Notes under the pieces: model-generated
Database searches by the model: none
Told to the model about the DNA's origin: nothing
What the model saw: only the letters and a program-made list of their open reading frames with translations
DNA from: Hygrophila difformis
Taxonomy: Eukaryota > Streptophyta > Magnoliopsida > Lamiales > Acanthaceae
Length of the DNA stretch: 64,000 bases
Assembly (NCBI GenBank): GCA_030278955.1
Contig: JAOANR010000015.1
Location: 37,542,487 to 37,606,486, forward strand
Direction of reading: 5' to 3'
Program-made: the position numbers and the translations under genes
Part shown: positions 10,144 to 22,513 of the stretch, piece after piece
How the letters are laid out: every line of letters begins with the position of its first letter
Numbering within the stretch: the first letter of the stretch is position 1

Positions 10144-12237
10144 GAAACTCCCGCCGAGATCCCGTTCAACTCGAAAATTGAAAGAACATCTCGACGTCTG
10201 AGGGCTCAAGCTAGACAAAGAAAAGAACGGGAGAGGCAGGAATTATTTTCTCCAAGCACGAGTAGCGACATCTCAGACATGGCAAACCCTGACATCCCAC
10301 CCATCATACCACAAAAACCACCACTCCAAAACTTCCAGGAGGACCCTGAAGATGTTAACGACGAGAATCTGGACGATCCCCCTCCTCAGGTCATTCAGGG
10401 AGGTGGGAACGTACCAAACCTCGGCCAGCAACACTTCGAGGTCCCTCCAAATAACCCCAATAACCAAAACATCCAGAATAAACCAAACTTCCAAAATCAG
10501 CAGTACCAGAATTCCAACCAGTACAATCCAAACCAGTATAATCCAAACGCGCAAGATCACAATGACCAAAGAAACTTCTACCCTAACCAACAATTCAATC
10601 CGCAAGACCAATACCAAGGACAATACCAAGGGCAATATCCAGGAGGACCAGGGAACAATCAGCAGCCCGTTGCTGCTGATCATATGCAGCCAATAGTAGA
10701 GCCATACCTGAACGTGCCAGGTAGAGCACAGATAGCAGCAAGAAACTTTGAGCTAAAGCCTGCTTTGATCAATTTAGTGCAGAACAGCCAGTTCACGGGG
10801 GCCAACCATGAGGACCCACACGACCATTTAGCAACATTCATGGAACTCTGCAACATGATCAAAAACCAGGGCGTTTCCCAGAACACTATTCGGATGATGC
10901 TGTTCCCGTTCTCGCTATGCAGTGGAGCGAAAACCTGGTATAAGTCAATGCCTGTGAATCAGAGGAGTAGCTGGGAGGATATATTAAGAAATTTCTTGGT
11001 AAAGTATTTCCCCGAGTTGAAGATAGATGCGGGAAGATCGAAAATTTCTGAGTTTAAGATGAAGCCAGAAGAATCCTTGTATGAAGCGAAAGAGAGGTTC
11101 ATGAATTTGCTGAGAAAATGTCCTCAGCACGGTTTCCAGGGATGGGAGCAGTTAAGAAAGTTCTACAATGGGATGACACCGGCATGGAAGCATATGTTGG
11201 ATGCAGCAGGAGGACAACACCTATTATACATGCCCATGGATCAAGCGTAGGCTAAAATTGAGACAATGAGCGTAAATAGGTCTGTATTGAATGACGATAA
11301 TGTTAATGATACCCCTCCCCGTGGACTTTGTTCTGTAGGTACAGTAGAAAAAACAGATTTTGAGAAGCTGCAAGAGCAGGTGGCGGCATTGTCTGTAAAT
11401 CAGGGAGCCGGTAGTTCTGCTCAAGGACAGCAAACAGATATAATCTGTGGACTGTGTCAGGGTGCTCATGCAACTGACACATGTGAACAAGTTGCAGCTG
11501 AAAGCTGTAATTTTGCAGGAGCTTTCCCGAGCCGACACCCGAATTTCTCATACTCCAGCAACAATGCCCTTGATTCCCCCCTTTTGAACAAGCCACAACA
11601 GTTCAATCCTCAGCAGAATCAAGGATTCAATCAGAACACGGGCCACATTTTCCAAAACCAGAACCAAAATTTCCAACCCCAAATCCAACAAAGACCTCCT
11701 CAAAACTTCCAACAGCCTAACCAAAATTTCCAGAATTTCCAGCCCCAATTTGTACCCAATCAAGGCCAGTGGAACCAAAACCAGAATCAGAATCAGGTTC
11801 AAAAGCCGCCATCAAGGCTGGAGAACTTGATGACTGATTTTATCACAAGCCAAAAAGAGATCAACTCTAAACTTCAGGCCTCCATAAGGAATGTGGAGAC
11901 CCAAGTAACTCATATGGCCAGTGAATTGCAGAAACGGAACAATGGAGCATTGCCGAGCGCTGCGGAGAAGAACCCGCAGTGCAAAGCAGTAACTTTGAAA
12001 TGTGGAAAAGTGATAGCTGGTTCAAAGGGAAAGGATGCTGTGGAAAAGAGAAAACAATTTGGGAAGGATAATACTGTTGATGAGGAAGCAAGAGATGCTG
12101 AAAAAAAGATAGCCGAATTGCAGACTGAAGCTGCATCAGACAAGGCTGAAAATGGTAAAGGTGAAGGTACAATTTCTGACCTTTCACCACAAAAATCTTT
12201 TGATAATAAAAAGTTCATGCCAAGGATTCTGTACCAG
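10144..12237 (+). pseudogene. Element B gag polyprotein
   Basis: The frame is open from 10,144 and has an ATG at 10,279. Upstream of that ATG it still reads Athila-like residues (IERTSRRLRAQARQRKERER), so the original start was probably earlier, near a TAG at 10,141-10,143. It contains an Asn/Gln/Pro-rich linker, the retrotransposon capsid domain (DPHDHLATFMELCNMI ... AKTWYKSMP ... WEDILRNFLVKYFP), an amber stop at 11,248-11,250, a zinc knuckle at 11,446-11,484 (CGLCQGAHATDTC, Cx2Cx3Hx4C), a second Asn/Gln-rich stretch and a basic tail. It is cut at 12,237 by element C and continues at 44,940. Gag would form the virus-like particle. One in-frame stop plus the insertion disable it. Confidence 0.85.
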
Positions 12238-12460
12238 TGAAACTTTTGACAATTTCGTCAACACGAGCATTTTCCATAAAATATCCCAGGTTTGAATTTA
12301 TTAAATGAAAAGAGTTATGATTCGTGGGGAAAGGGTTTAAGGATATATTCCACTTTTTATTACTCATGTGGGGTGCTTTGAGTTCAAACGGCGTTATGGA
12401 CCTCCCCGGCATGAAATCTTTGACAATTTCGTGCCTTGAAGATCCTTGCCATGAAACTTT
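12238..12460 (-). repeat. Stepped LTR end: three LTR-end/primer-site-like junctions
   Basis: Read on the minus strand, GTCAAAAGTTTCATGGC occurs at about 12,467-12,447, a close copy (GTCAAAGATTTCATGCCGGGG) ends at about 12,405, and the true end GTCAAAAGTTTCA lies at 12,238. The first corresponds to the actual LTR end of element B. After the second, CCGGGGAGG and CGCCGTTT resemble a decayed primer site and leader. The same arrangement occurs at 29,156-29,385. Confidence 0.7.
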
Positions 12461-14960
12461 TGACAAGTTCCCACTACATGAGTATTTACTGAAAAATCAT
12501 AATCCTGGTTTTCAATTTTATTTAAGGAAACCAATTTATGAAGGCGGAGTTGGGATTAGGGATATATTTATAGGTTGTCACGTTTTTATTACTCGTGTTA
12601 AGAAACTGTGCCCCCGAAAGCGCACGGAGTCAAAAATTGCAGTATTTATAGTAAGTACCGGATCGTTCACTGGAGGATGTGCGATGGAAGCAGGGCCCAC
12701 GTCTTTTACTAAGATTTTCCACTCGGTTACTCGATTCAAGTTTGTGTTTGATTATAATCTACTTGACATAATTTAAACTAAGCTTTGAAAGCAATTAAAA
12801 TAAAGCAGATAAAATTATTCTAGAAAGCGAATTAAATTTAATCTAAGAAAGCAATAAATTATTCTAAGAAAGCGATTAAATCATTCTAAGAAAGCAGATT
12901 TAAAATATGACAGAAGGGACAGGAAGAAAAGAATGAAGATTGGACAAGATTCAGATGAAACACAATTAAACTTCCATTTTAATACACAGATCTTAGCTTG
13001 GGATAATCCCTTCAGTTAGCTAACTCTCATGCTTTCTCCACTGTGTTCCCTTTAACAGACAGGTACTTACAGCGAGAATTTACATGCTCTTAAGACCTCA
13101 AAATCTAAGATACCACAAATTAATAACTGCCCCTGCCGAGGTATGTTATTTATCTGCGGTGGATAAGCAACACCTAACATATCATTAGTTGATATGCCAA
13201 GTACTCCTATCATCCCCCATGTCCACCAAAGATTCTAATCAAGCCCTGAACTATCCCTTGACTATCAGTCCTAGTAGCAGTTACGCAACTCTCAATACAA
13301 CTGAGTGACCTCTAAAGAAAGCAGTTAAAAGAAAGCGGTAAAGAAAGCGGTAAAGAAAGCATTTAAAATCCTATCACTCGGAGGTTTTTGAAAGTCTGAC
13401 CCTGGTAGTAAAAGAAAGCCCCCAGTTAGAATGACTGGGTGTGGATCAAGAATTCCCGGCTCTCGGTGAACCGCTCGCAGTGTTCACTTCCTTCCGGGTG
13501 GTTATGAGATACAAACTAATGAAACGAACTAATGAATTCAGTTCATTCCAGGTGCACTCACTCAGGACTCAAAGATAGGCTTTGGTAGAAGAGGATAGCA
13601 GTTGGAAGGAACTCAACCCTACCTTAGAAAATAACCAAGGCCCGAATGTTGTTCCTCTAGTATTATCTATCACACCTCATCTGAATCCAAGTCGACTCTG
13701 AGTCAGTGCAATATTTAATATAAGATTTCCAACATACAGCATTTTTGGAAAATAACAAATCTTTGAAAATCATTCCCTAAACAGGTACTAGACTCTCAAT
13801 TAAAACACAGATCCTTTCAGTCTAGGTGAGACCTAATCGCTGACTCTGCTTCTAATTTCCCAAAATCAACCCCAGTCGGATATGAATTAGTCATAACTGT
13901 GGAATTTATCCCTTACTCAGATCCGGATTTTATAAATGAATTTTTGTTGGAAATTTATCATGAGATATATGATTTAAATCAAGACTTCTATGTCCAAGGG
14001 AAGGATCCCAAAATAATATTGACCACAATATTTACATAATAATATCATGCATAATTTTATAGAGAAGTGCAAAATTAAATAACCCAAAATATAAGGCGGG
14101 TTTAGACAGAAGTTGAGACACAGAGATGAAATAGCCGGAGATGAGAAGAATTTATTTTGGCTAAAAAGATGGCCAAACGATCGGGTGGACTGCAAACATC
14201 TGCTGTCCAATTTACCTCTCATTTGGGTGGAATGATTTTAGACAGCAGAATAATCTTAAATGACAGTGGTCGCTGTCATTCAGACCCTTACTATCTGTGA
14301 ATCAGAGAAAAACCTACATGTTCTTTCGCTGTCTTAATTACTAGACAACAATGACCTATGTCATCTAGTGTTGGCACAGTTTGATATTCGGATTTGAAAT
14401 TAAGAAGAGAAAAGAAAACTGTATCCGGATAGGAGTCAGCTGAGCAGCCATTATAATCCAGGATGGACGAACCGCCAAGGCTTCCACCGACCACTAACCG
14501 GACCATGCAAAATAACATCTAGTAATTAATATACAGACCACGAGCTAGTTTATCCGTGTGGGAATACCCGCCAACATTAGTCTGTTATATCTCTTACTAG
14601 TTGTTTCACACATCACGGGAAAGACAAAATAAAAAAAAGAAAATATTTTTTGGGTCATCTTGTATGAGAGACATTGGTTTCTCATGCAAGGGTATGGAAA
14701 TTAATCCATAATTACTCTTTATGTCTAAATAATCACTCATTCCATAATTAATTATTAATTACAGTCCGGATTATATACTTAGATCATTAGAGTTTAATTT
14801 TTGTAGAAGAATCTTTTAATGGAAAATTGAACAAAGTTCTTTATATCAAATTGATCATGGGTTGAGATCATTGGATTTCAACCTCAAAATATTAATATAA
14901 AGGTTCAATTAATTTAATGGGGTGAGATGGAGAATAAAAATCTGGCAAAAAGGTGCCAAG

Positions 14961-15316
14961 CCTGTCGAGAAACAGAAATTGTGTCGCGAACCGTGGGTCC
15001 GCGACAGGAGGATCTCGACAGAGAGGTGGGAAATAAGAGGAATGGGATATTGAAAATTAGGGTTGTTGTGTCGCTAAACAAAAATCCGTGTCGCTAGGCG
15101 TGGGTCCGCGACAGGGGTTTAGCGACACAAGGTTTGAAAATTCAACAAGGGCATAATTCCTGGTCGCGGAACAAGGGGTGTGTCGCGGGCCGTGGGTCCG
15201 CGACAGGGGTTCCGCGACAGAGCCCTTCCAGAATAAATTACAAGTATTTGGATCCTCTGTCGCTAATCAAAGAGTGTGTCGTGGACCGTGGGTCCGCGAC
15301 AGGGGTTTCGCGACAG
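14961..15316 (-). repeat. Array of four nested CG-rich hairpins in the element C LTR (3' copy)
   Basis: Four units start at about 14,961, 15,068, 15,161 and 15,257. Each has an inner stem around CCGTGG or GCGTGG (GTCGCGGAC / GTCCGCGAC) and an outer stem that differs between units but stays complementary: GTCGAGA/TCTCGAC, GTCGCTAAAC/GTTTAGCGAC, GTCGCGGAAC/GTTCCGCGAC; the fourth is imperfect. They lie downstream of the TATA box in LTR orientation, so they would be transcribed. Confidence 0.8.
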
Positions 15317-16185
15317 AGGGATTTTAAAAATTTTATAAAATTTTGGCAGCATAACGCCTTAAATTGCACTGCATGGAAGTGCATTGTGATCCGTGAGATC
15401 ACAACGGGAAAATTACGTTGCAACCCGTGGGGTTACAACGTGATGCAACACAATATAAGAAATGCAATTTTTAAATAAATATGCACAAACACTTAAATAT
15501 CATCCGTTATAAGATCTAGTGTATTAAAACTAAAACTAAAGTAAAATTAATAATAATAGAACAAGAACAGCATAATAAATAAAACTAAACTACCTAGCTA
15601 AACAAAACAGGATACTATGCTACAACCAAACAAAACATGAACAGGGTACTAAATAAAAATAATAAAAGAACTAGCAACAGTAACACATTAAGTCCAACTA
15701 TGCTTGACAAACCAAAATAAAACCTACACTAAGTCTATTAAAGGATGAACATAAAGTGTTTATGCATTTTTATTAGATCTAAATAAAGCATTAAACCCTA
15801 ACTAAAAATAATAAAAATGGTCAAGTGAACAAAAATGCAAAAATAAAGCAATAAATATTATGGAAATGATCCATAACAAATTTTTGTGGGACATTTTCTT
15901 GTATTTCAACAAAACCAAAATGAGATTCATACACACCCATTGATTAAGTGTTTTGAACCCAAAACTACACTTAAAAGTTGTAAATAATAAAGAAAAATGG
16001 CTACAATACTATAAACCCATTTATTGCTTAAAACTAACTAACTAAAACAGAAAATGAAAAATACATGGTCAAGAAACCATCTATTCTAAGGTTTCTTGTG
16101 AGCACAGTGGTGCCCCCAAGGAGAAGAACAAAACTAATCTAAAAAAATAATGGGTGTGTAGCTACTGTTCAAGGGGGTGGGAGGA

Positions 16186-16196
16186 TATATTTATAG
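16186..16196 (-). promoter_or_regulatory. Predicted TATA box of the element C 3' LTR
   Basis: On the minus strand CTATAAATATA, followed by ATCCTCCCACCCCC. The counterpart in the other LTR is at 42,947-42,957. The start site would lie about 30 bp further on. Confidence 0.5.
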
Positions 16197-16239
16197 AGAG
16201 TGGAAAAATAAGCCCTAGGCCCATTCAAGGCCCGTGTCT

Positions 16240-16740
16240 CTAAGCAAAATGTTGTGTCGTGGAACAATTTGGCTAGGGACACAACACATAAAATTGCTTT
16301 TAACTTCAGGACTTCCGCACAGGAGGGAACGGGAGCTCAAGTCCAGCAAGATGAGACAGAAATTCTCCACCCAGCTGGACCTCAAGTCCATGGAGCTTGT
16401 GATATATTGAGCATGTGGGGAATTATTTTGAGGAGGTCACATGAGGCTGCTCTCTTGTCTCGCGGTCGCGATCCATGTGTCGCGGAACATTGTTCCGCGA
16501 CACAGATTTTGTGTCTTGATACTCCCAGTCTCTAACCATTTTCTGTGTCGCGGAGCTCTGTGTCGCGGAACGTGGTATCTCGACCCGGTGTTTGTTTAGC
16601 GACACGGATTTTGTGTCTCTAAACCTCCCCAGTCCTTAAACAATTTCCCTGTCCCTATGCTCCGTGTCGCTATACATGGCATCTCGACCCGGATTTGTTC
16701 AGCGACCGGGGTCTTGTTTAGCGACCGGGGTCTCCAGGTC
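16240..16740 (-). repeat. CG-rich palindromes upstream of the LTR TATA box
   Basis: Repeated TGTCGCGGAAC, TGTCGCGGAG, ATCTCGACCCGG and TTTAGCGACA motifs. A 27-bp hairpin at 16,477-16,503 pairs perfectly around one base. It uses the same vocabulary as the downstream array, so the promoter is bracketed by related palindromes. The same set occurs at about 43,000-43,510. Confidence 0.65.
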
Positions 16741-16749
16741 AGGATAAAA

Positions 16750-17790
16750 TTTATCTCTCTTTTTCTTTTCTCGTTTCTCTAATTCCTCTCGACAGGTTCT
16801 CTTTAATTTTTCTTTTTCCTCCATTTCTTTCTTGTTTCTTCTTCTTCTCGACAGCTCCCTCTTTCTTTCCTCTTCTTCTTCTCTCTTCCGTCTCTTCTCC
16901 ATTTCAACACCTTCTTCTTCTTTCTAAATTTCTTCCTTCCCCCATTTTTTCTTCTTCACTTTTCTTTCTTCTTGTTTTCTTTTTCGTTCCAGTTTTCTGT
17001 CTCCTCCTTCATCTTTTTCAATTTCGTCTGCTTCTTGCTTCCTCATCTTCCATTTTTCTTTTTCTTCTTTCTCGATTTTTCTGTTTCCAGTTTCGAGTTG
17101 AGTGTTGGACATAGGTGGTCGGAGTGGTGGTGCGACGGCGCTGGTTGTGGTGGCGCGAGGGCGGCGCCAGAGGCTGGAGTCGATGGGGAGGTTGAAGATG
17201 GTAGGAAAATGGAGGCGGATTTGCGGCGGAGGCGGCGAATGGGTGAATCGGAAATGGGGCTTGCGGCCCTTGGAGATGACTGGAGGTGGAGAATGGTGGT
17301 TGTTGAGGGTGAAGAGGGGCTGTCGGATTTTTGGGGGTTGCAGTGGAGATTTCGCCGGAGAATTTGAATTGGCCGGAGTTGGAACTGTGGAGGTGGTGAC
17401 TAGTTGCTGCTTCCATTTTCAATTTTTGAGTTGGGGGAGATGATAGGGTGGAGCCGGTGTCGTAATGAGGAGGCGACACGACGGAGATGGAGGGCGGTTG
17501 GGAAGATGCTCGATGGGGTCTTGGAGGCTGTTTTGGTCGGATTTGGGCGAGGGTGTGGTCGGACGAATGGAGGTTGAGATGGTGGTTGATCGGAAAAGTG
17601 GTGGTGGAGGCGGCGGCCGGCGGCCGGCGGCGGCGGCTGCAGTATTAGGGTAGGGTTAGGGTTTGAATGGTATTGGGCTTGGAGGTGTTTTGGATCAATT
17701 GTGGTTTGGGCTTGAGAGTGTTGGGCTAACAGGTTTTTGGATTTTGGAAAATGGACTGGACTGGACCAAATTAAGTTAAACACCTGCAAT
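16750..17790 (-). promoter_or_regulatory. Host-like promoter and CT/GC-rich leader within U3 of element C
   Basis: On the minus strand, GCCCAA repeats and a double telo-box (17,651-17,664) are followed by a GC-rich stretch and a long pyrimidine-rich tract. This is the layout of plant ribosomal-protein-type promoters. A 153-codon open stretch (17,479-17,018) is present in both LTRs but starts with GTG and is low-complexity Pro/Ser/Arg, so I do not call it a gene. Confidence 0.4.
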
Positions 17791-18224
17791 TTAATTAAAT
17801 ATGGATTAGTGGATCAATTAAGTTTTTATTATATCAGAAAACAGAAAATAAAAATAAACATAAAAATTATAAATATATAAATCAAAATATAAAACAATAT
17901 AAATAAGTATATTTATTCCACTTGACTATTTGGTTTGTATTCCATCTAATGGACACGTGTTCCACCGAATAGATAACACTAAACCCAAAATTAATCAAGT
18001 GTATGATTTTTAATATTTTTATCATGTTTTTGGATTTTTAATATAAAATTAATAAAAATAACAATATTTTTGTATTTTTCAATACCAGTTTATTATTTAT
18101 ACAAACTTGCATAAATCTGTTAAATTCGACTGCTTTCTTATTTAAATAAGACAGGAATGCGAACAAATGTCCGTATTAGACACGGAAATAGATTGAAAGT
18201 AATGGTCAAATTTGGCCATTATCA

Positions 18225-20235
18225 ATATCCTCACATTTAATACTGATCGTCCCCGAGCAGTCAGAGTCAGTGCTCCTGAGAGCATAGACGCTACATATTC
18301 AATCTATTTTTGTGGCTTCAAAAATATCATTCTTTTTAGATTGGGATAAGATAATCAAAAACTACAAGTATTAAATTTTCTTGATTGCAGTGTTTAATGA
18401 AATGATACTTCTCACTTAATCAGGCCTACAAATCAGTCATTATTGATAATTTTTCATGAACATCATGTTTAGAAAAATTCATTGATTTAATTCTAGAATT
18501 AAAGTATGACATGAGAATAATTAGAAATGAGGCCTCACATATAGTATAAGCGGAAATTTCACTCACTCTCAAATTGGGTTTCAATCACGAACGCTCATAA
18601 TCAAATTTAATTAAATTATCCCATAAGCTTGCAATTGGACCAACTCGCCACCGGCTCATTTCTTCAAATCGAGATCATGAGGACTTATTTAAGGGTTATA
18701 ATGGGGCATACGGTTGTAACATTCGGTAGGAAAGGGAAAATCATTGGGTTAAGAAGTGACAAGAATTAATATTATCATAACTTGGCATATTTATTTAAAA
18801 ATTTATGATCATCAATAATTTTTTTTTTCTTTTTCTTTCTTTTCTTTTCATATTGCATGACATTAGACTATGTCTAATTTGCTTTGTCATTTGCAATTTA
18901 TTTTTGTTGAATTGAACTCAACATTTTTTTTTTGATCGGGTTTTTGAATCCCAATTACTGATTTTGATGATCATAAATTTAATGCCTTGATAAAATTTAT
19001 CTTGCACATTTGGGTTTAAATTTCTTGGTCTTTTTATAAGGCTAGACACAATATAGAGGGCTTCAAAGAAAAATTAGGCTTAAAGGCTCAAAGTGGTTAA
19101 TCCTAAAGGAAAAATTTTTTTGGGTTTGGATTTCAAACGAAGGCCAAAATTTGGGGTTTTCTAAGTGCCTCGATCATATGCTCGATTTTTGGAATATGGC
19201 ATGGTCTTGAATCGGTCTCAATCGCAAGTTCTAGTTTCCTTTAATTAAAATGATTTTCACACATCAAATAAAAGAAATGAGTAAAAGTGACACATGGCTC
19301 AAATCTCACAAGGAATGGTTCATTCATGTCATACAATATTCTTAAATATAATCTTTGAAAAATTCTTACAATCTATTCAATTAAATTCTCAACATGAGGA
19401 CTCATTACCCAACAAGATGATTATATCATTAAATTTTTATAGCTCAAAACCTCAAAAATTCATATCATGCATGTCTTCAATTATATTATCTCAATTTAAA
19501 AGTTTGAAAATTTAATCATAAATCAAAATCAAATATGTGAATTTAAACTGGCAGAGTTATGCATGCTTTGCACTGGGTAAAAAAATAATAAAAATAAACA
19601 AAATAAAGATAAAAATAAAAATAAAAATAAAAATAAAACACACATTTTTTTTTGAAGTATTTAAGTGGAATCAACATCCTCACATTTTGAGCCTTGCTCG
19701 AAATGTGAGTAAATCAATTCCTACTTAAACAAATTATCAAAATCAAAATAAAATAAAAGAGGAGGGAGGGAGGGAGAAAATATTAACATAAAAGATAGAA
19801 AAATAATTCCGATAGCCTTTTTCGTCAAACCAACTAAGTGTTCAACGATTTTGGCTATGTGTGATCGTTTGGTTCGTCGAACAAGGCAATTGTTCGATGC
19901 CCAATACTTAGAAAAATTCAGATTTTCATCAAAATTGTTCAATCACATTTTTGAATTTTCTAAAATTTAATCTACTATATTTACTTGCATAAATTAGGTC
20001 GGATTAATTATGTTCTTATAAAAGTTATTCCGGATTTTAAATTGCTTTAAATTCCAGGAATACTTTCAATTAATCACAGAATCGATCCAACCGGGAACCT
20101 GTTTTGGAGCTTAAATTTTCTTTTTGGTAGTTCCACAAATTCCTGCGAAGCAAACACAGAAGAAGTTATCGGGTTTTCTCGGAAATATCAACATCCTCAC
20201 ATTTAGAGTTTTAGTAATATAAATGTGAGTTAATT
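18225..20235 (-). other. Element C 3' internal non-coding region
   Basis: This region is the inverted counterpart of element B 48,866-49,130 and 51,358-53,222, so it is the family's post-pol region. No ORF. It contains two copies of the hairpin-plus-GAGGATGTTGA module (about 19,668-19,705 and 20,187-20,230); the second precedes a 3' splice site (TTCGCAG|GAATT, about 20,143). The end next to the LTR reads AAATGTGAGGATAT, a weak polypurine candidate. Confidence 0.7.
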
Positions 20236-22119
20236 GATTAATACCCAAATTATTTAATATAATATGTACAAGAGGTTTATATATATATACTAGTTGAAAA
20301 AGCTGTGCAAATGCACAGCGAACTGAGGGGTACAACTGCCCGTGGAAAAAAAGAAATAATTGTAGTTAAGTGTAAGTGGATTTTTTACAAAATGTTAGAA
20401 TAATTTAAGCAGAATTTAACAGATAGGAAGCTCAATATAATTTTCAAATATATAAAATATGGATACGGATGTCATGCACCATCCGTTTAGTTCAATTTTC
20501 TTAATATAAATTTTTCATTTTCTAAAGTAATATAGCAGAGAAAAGGACATCCAGTTGAATTACTTTAAAGACTTCGGAAAGAAATGAAATGGTAGCAAGA
20601 TCATACTTGTATCCCCACTATCCTGTGACCACTTCATTAATACGGCATGCCAAAAAAGACCAGAAAACCACATCCAATATGATATATTGGAGTAAAAACA
20701 ACATAAACCCGAAAAGAAAATATACCGAAGAGGACAACACCTATGCTTCCGCTTGGAGAGGATGATCTCTCGGGGATTTAAAAGCCCTATTTCTCTCTTG
20801 CATCACATACCTCGGTATGAAATTTAGAATTGTGGTGAGAATTGAAAAATTTAAGGCAAACACACTGGGAATCCCATATGCTTGAAGATAAGAACAAGTT
20901 TTCAACCTTGCTTTAGTTGACTTCAAAATACGAATCCTTCATTACTTCAGATTTCATCATCCTCTGGTTCACCTGTAAACATATTAAATCCTGTATTTTA
21001 TACAGTAATTGAATCAAGAAATATGGTAGTTCAGGAGGCCTATAAAGCATGCCATAAAGATTATTAGCTCAAACTGCATTAGAAATGAGAACCTTAACAT
21101 ACTCCACGATGTCACTTTGTTCCCTGAAGATATATCGACCTGATAGTTATGCCTCATTTGTATTAGCATCTTCATGATCACCTCTGAAAAGCATATCTTC
21201 ACTTGAAGAGCCTTGATATAGGAAGACATTACCAGAAAGGGGAGCAAGAATCCATTCACTGCACCACAACCAAAAGCGAAAAATGGTCAGAGTATCCCAT
21301 GAACTCCCCTTGTGTATGGATATATGTTTTCATCTGTATAAACAACATAAATAATAGCAGAAGAAAGTCATAAAAGACCTAATTGGTTTAATCGATACAC
21401 TTTTTACCGCAAGTCTAATGCAGATTATTGAATCTAAACCTTATGTTAGCAACGAAGAAGAAACCAACCACAATTCCCAAAAGCAAACTGGAGATAAGTC
21501 AACATTAGTTGAGTCATAAAACGGCATCAGCAAAACCAGTAAATAATCCAAATAACAAGATGAAATAAGGGAAAAGGATAAGAGAAATTGCAGATATCAG
21601 TTGTGCAGACCGATTTTCGATCTCCCCTATTTCCAACCATCAATGGCAGACCATTTCTGATGTAAGGTAAGAGCATCGCCATTTCCAATCTCTTTATTGA
21701 AGTATTACAGTTACGGAATATCAGCATATCTCGAAGCAACAGCCAATAGAAAGACAAACTTAAAAAGCCCCAACTTTCATATATTTGCTCATGAAATCGT
21801 ATAATCAACCAATTAGAAGAGCAACATTGCCTCACCTGTTTATAATAACTTATTGAAACATTAAGCGTCACATGTGCCTGACAAAACATCGCAATGAAAT
21901 CGATACATCCATCAAATTCAAGAACCAAAATTCATTCCATAAAATCAGGAACCACAAAAAGAAATAAAATTGAAGAACCACAAAATTCATGTTGTCATTT
22001 GAAGAACCACATTCCCTCACTTGCTCATTCATTCTGCAATTGGCACATTTTCTATAGTTGTTGTGTTAAAACAATTCGTTGGAACACAAGATTAAAAAAT
22101 TTCAAAAAAGATCCCTCAC
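20236..22119. other. Element C interior, unidentified host-like sequence
   Basis: AT-rich with several splice-like sites on the minus strand, for example an exon-sized stretch encoding AHVTLNVSISYYKQ (about 21,880-21,838) between CAG and GTGAG. It resembles introns and UTRs of captured genes. I recognise no protein. Confidence 0.4.
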
Positions 22120-22216
22120 CTTGTCATTCCTAATTTTCATCTGATTCATCTCATCTCGAAGCCTATCCAAGCCACCGGGCTTTCGACCGGGGTCACCAAC
22201 CAGAGATGCAGCAGCT
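22120..22216 (-). pseudogene. Captured exon resembling the N-terminus of a shaggy/GSK3-like kinase
   Basis: The minus-strand exon reads SLVGDPGRKPGGLDRLRDEM then NQMKIRNDK and ends at a GTGAGG donor (22,119). Plant shaggy-like kinases have a G-D/K-L-P-E-EM-N-x-MKIRDDK segment here, with an intron directly after MKIRDDK, matching both sequence and exon boundary. No kinase-domain exon follows downstream, so only the N-terminal part was captured or has survived. Identification rests on about 30 residues and is moderate. Confidence 0.5.
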
Positions 22217-22513
22217 ATAGTTACCGAGGTAATTATTCTTACAGTATGAACAATGCAGGTACAATCAGTGGTCTGGTTACGCCAACTCAAAGAAAGATGT
22301 CAAATATCAAACCAATTTGCAAACAATGACTCAGTTAGAAAAGAAAAATAATTCATAAGAGCACAAACATCAGTCAAAGACTCTATAAATAGAGTAATAA
22401 GCAACAACTCAGCATAATCATGGAGGGAAATTTGATTGGCCCATAGATTTAAAAATCTGTTGGCCATTTTTTTTCTCCAAATTATTACAACTAAAAGTCT
22501 ACTTTCATACCAC

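Larger units (their letters stand above)
12238..18224 (-). repeat. Element C 3' LTR (5,987 bp)
   Basis: It matches 29,156-29,648 plus 39,503-44,939 almost throughout. In LTR orientation it starts TGATAATGGCC and ends AAAAGTTTCA. It holds a host-like promoter and leader (about 17,790-16,750), CG-rich palindromes, a TATA box and a hairpin array. Visible differences from the 5' LTR include about 60 bp present here near 16,915-16,980 but absent there, and about 30 bp near 43,220 absent here, so it is clearly older than element D. ORFs called inside it have no good start or domain. Confidence 0.9.

Noticed and set aside
10273..10683. 136-codon hydrophobic minus ORF opposite gag
   Set aside because: Shadow of the Asn/Gln/Pro-rich gag linker.
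12324..12776. 150-codon plus ORF repeated at 29,284-29,724
   Set aside because: Antisense to the element C LTR end; present twice only because LTRs are duplicated, and the second copy runs into element D.
14961..15316. CRISPR-like spaced repeats
   Set aside because: Eukaryotic LTR context, spacing about 98 bp, and the variable parts are paired arms, not unique spacers.
17018..17479. 153-codon Pro/Ser-rich minus-strand ORF in both element C LTRs
   Set aside because: Starts with GTG, low complexity, lies in a GC/CT-rich leader-like region; conservation only reflects LTR identity.
19594..19640. AAAATA-type simple repeat
   Set aside because: Ordinary low-complexity microsatellite in AT-rich sequence; no further meaning inferred.
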